Assembly (NCBI GenBank): GCA_001275005.1
Contig: JWZX01002178.1
Span: forward strand, 1-24,814
Source: Chrysochromulina tobinii
Lineage: Eukaryota; Haptophyta; Prymnesiales; Chrysochromulinaceae
Reading direction: 5' to 3'
Length of the DNA: 24,814 nt
Below, piece by piece: positions 23,820-24,814 of this stretch. The position numbers were made by a program, and so were the translations under genes. The stretch's first letter is position 1. Each line of letters starts with the position of its first letter. The notes beneath the pieces are model-generated. The model was not told where the DNA came from, searched no databases, and saw only the letters and a list, made by a program, of their open reading frames with translations.

Positions 23820-24814
23820 ATGGCGCTGGGCGATGCCGATGAGGGGCCAGCCGACACGGCGTCGACGGCACCTGCCAAAGAGCTCATCGTCGAGGAGTCC
23901 AAGCAAGATGAGACGCGGTGCATGGCGCGGCAAGACAGGTGCCATCCGTCTTGTAGCCCATCGTACTCAATTGCTGGCCGGTATGCCGAGACCAATCCAA
24001 AGGTGCCGGGGCCGGGAGTCTTTAGCCGCCCCGACCTCTCCGCCGCCCCCTCGTACACCATGCCAGGGCGCGATGCATGGCGCGGCAGCAACGAAGAGGG
24101 CGGCGAGACGGAAGAGCAGGCCCGCCAAAACTTGGAGGCGCGCATCACCGAGGCGCGCATCATGACCCGTATCGCTGCCAAGGACCTGAGCTGCCAGAGA
24201 CGAGCGGACGCGCTGGAAGCGGAGCGCGCGCTGCGTCAGCTCGAGGCGGAGCAGCAACGCTTGGTACGTGAAGGCAGGCGCTCCGAGTTCGAAGCAGAGA
24301 CGCTCGAGCGGACGCTCGAGGGTGCGCGCGAGCTGCTTCACAAGCAGTCGATAGCGCAGCAGGAGCGCGAGCGGCGCACTGGCGAACCGGCGCGTGACGC
24401 GCTGAGCGGCATTGCGTGCGTCGCGCTCCAGCATCCATCCGTGCCCGCGTACACGATGCCAGGACGCGAGACGTGGGAGGAGGCACGCAACGGCGCGGAC
24501 GGGCCGGACTCGCCTGGCCCCAGTTATTACGAGCCGCATTGGGTCGAGTGGCACGCGAATCGTCCGTCGTGTGCGCCTTCGTACTCGATTGCTGGCCGAC
24601 TCGCCGATCCACATGCGGTGCATGATGGCACCGAGCCCGGAGTCTTTAGCCGCCCCGACCTCTCCGCCGCCCCCTCGTACACCATGCCAGGGCGCGATGC
24701 ATGGCGCGGCAGCAACGGAGAGGGCAGCGAGACGGAAGAGCAGGCCCGCCAAAACTTGGAGGCGCGCATCACCGAGGCGCGCATCATGACCCGTATCGCT
24801 GCCAAGGACCTGAG
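23820..24814 (+). CDS. STPGR (SHIPPO) repeat, coiled-coil flagellar protein, 3' partial
   Basis: From ATG 23820 the frame stays open to the window edge (331 codons and two bases). The visible part alternates STPGR/SHIPPO-type motifs (SPSYSIAGR, PGPGVFSRPD, APSYTMPGRDAW, VPAYTMPGRETW, APSYSIAGR, PGVFSRPD, APSYTMPGRDAW) with Arg/Glu-rich coiled coil, mainly residues 100-195. STPGR motifs mark proteins bound to the wall or lumen of flagellar microtubules, such as ODF3 and related inner-junction proteins, so a structural role in the axoneme is likely. The motif block, with the start of the coiled coil, is nearly duplicated at 24015-24190 and 24639-24814. The protein will be longer and may contain more copies. 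The upstream stop-to-ATG spacing of 144 bases from the phosphatase gene leaves little room for another start. Confidence 0.85.
   Translation, partial: MALGDADEGPADTASTAPAKELIVEESKQDETRCMARQDRCHPSCSPSYSIAGRYAETNPKVPGPGVFSRPDLSAAPSYTMPGRDAWRGSNEEGGETEEQARQNLEARITEARIMTRIAAKDLSCQRRADALEAERALRQLEAEQQRLVREGRRSEFEAETLERTLEGARELLHKQSIAQQERERRTGEPARDALSGIACVALQHPSVPAYTMPGRETWEEARNGADGPDSPGPSYYEPHWVEWHANRPSCAPSYSIAGRLADPHAVHDGTEPGVFSRPDLSAAPSYTMPGRDAWRGSNGEGSETEEQARQNLEARITEARIMTRIAAKDL
24015..24814 (+). repeat. Direct repeat within the STPGR gene, offset 624 bases
   Basis: Bases 24015-24190 and 24639-24814 are identical at 174 of 176 positions, and the second copy runs off the window edge. The differences are GAA to GGA and GGC to AGC, both changing the amino acid. 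The offset is 208 codons. Sequence just before the copies, also homologous (PSYSIAGR), is much more diverged, so the near identity has a sharp left border. Confidence 0.95.

Overview
This window is nuclear DNA from a compact, GC-rich eukaryotic genome, most likely a flagellated alga with a secondary red plastid; a haptophyte is my best guess, at moderate confidence. Three things support this. First, long intron-poor genes lie close together on both strands, with only short GT-AG introns. Second, a chloroplast-type methyltransferase carries a signal peptide followed by an aromatic residue at the expected cleavage point. Third, flagellum-linked families (a Tubby-like protein and an STPGR/SHIPPO repeat protein) sit beside a ceruloplasmin-like ferroxidase and a single-domain voltage-gated cation channel. 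No bacterial operons, tRNAs, rRNAs, CRISPR arrays or transposase genes were seen.

Layout, left to right: (1) 1-3392 (+), 3' part of a six-cupredoxin multicopper oxidase, cut by the window edge. (2) 4153-4869 (+), a proline-rich, signal-anchored coiled-coil protein of unknown function. (3) 5160-6524 (-), a six-transmembrane voltage-gated cation channel. (4) 7460-7900 (+), a UXT prefoldin-like subunit. (5) 8103-9396 (-), a two-exon plastid-type SAM methyltransferase. (6) 9835-10740 (-), a low-complexity Ser/Pro-rich protein. (7) 11303-13408 (-), a WD40-like propeller protein with a small C-terminal barrel-like module. (8) 13601/13840-15033 (+), a Tubby-like protein. (9) 15506-21878 (-), a 2092-residue fusion of an ISWI-type SNF2 ATPase, a seven-bladed RCC1 propeller, two PHD fingers and two TPR blocks. 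(10) 22446-23675 (+), a dual-specificity phosphatase with a C2HC zinc finger. (11) 23820-end (+), a partial STPGR-repeat, coiled-coil flagellar protein.

The genes do not form one pathway; this looks like ordinary chromosomal gene order. The strongest point of novelty is the SNF2-RCC1-PHD-TPR protein, which joins a nucleosome motor to a putative nucleosome-docking propeller and histone-tail readers on one chain. Second is the multicopper oxidase, whose only complete trinuclear copper site in view falls in domains 2 and 3 and not in the first and last domains. The intergenic stretches also hold short repeated elements near start codons (CTTGAC/GAACTT repeats, TACATGTA and TACCGGTA palindromes) that may be promoter elements. 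All functions are inferred from recognisable motifs by eye; no database search was run.
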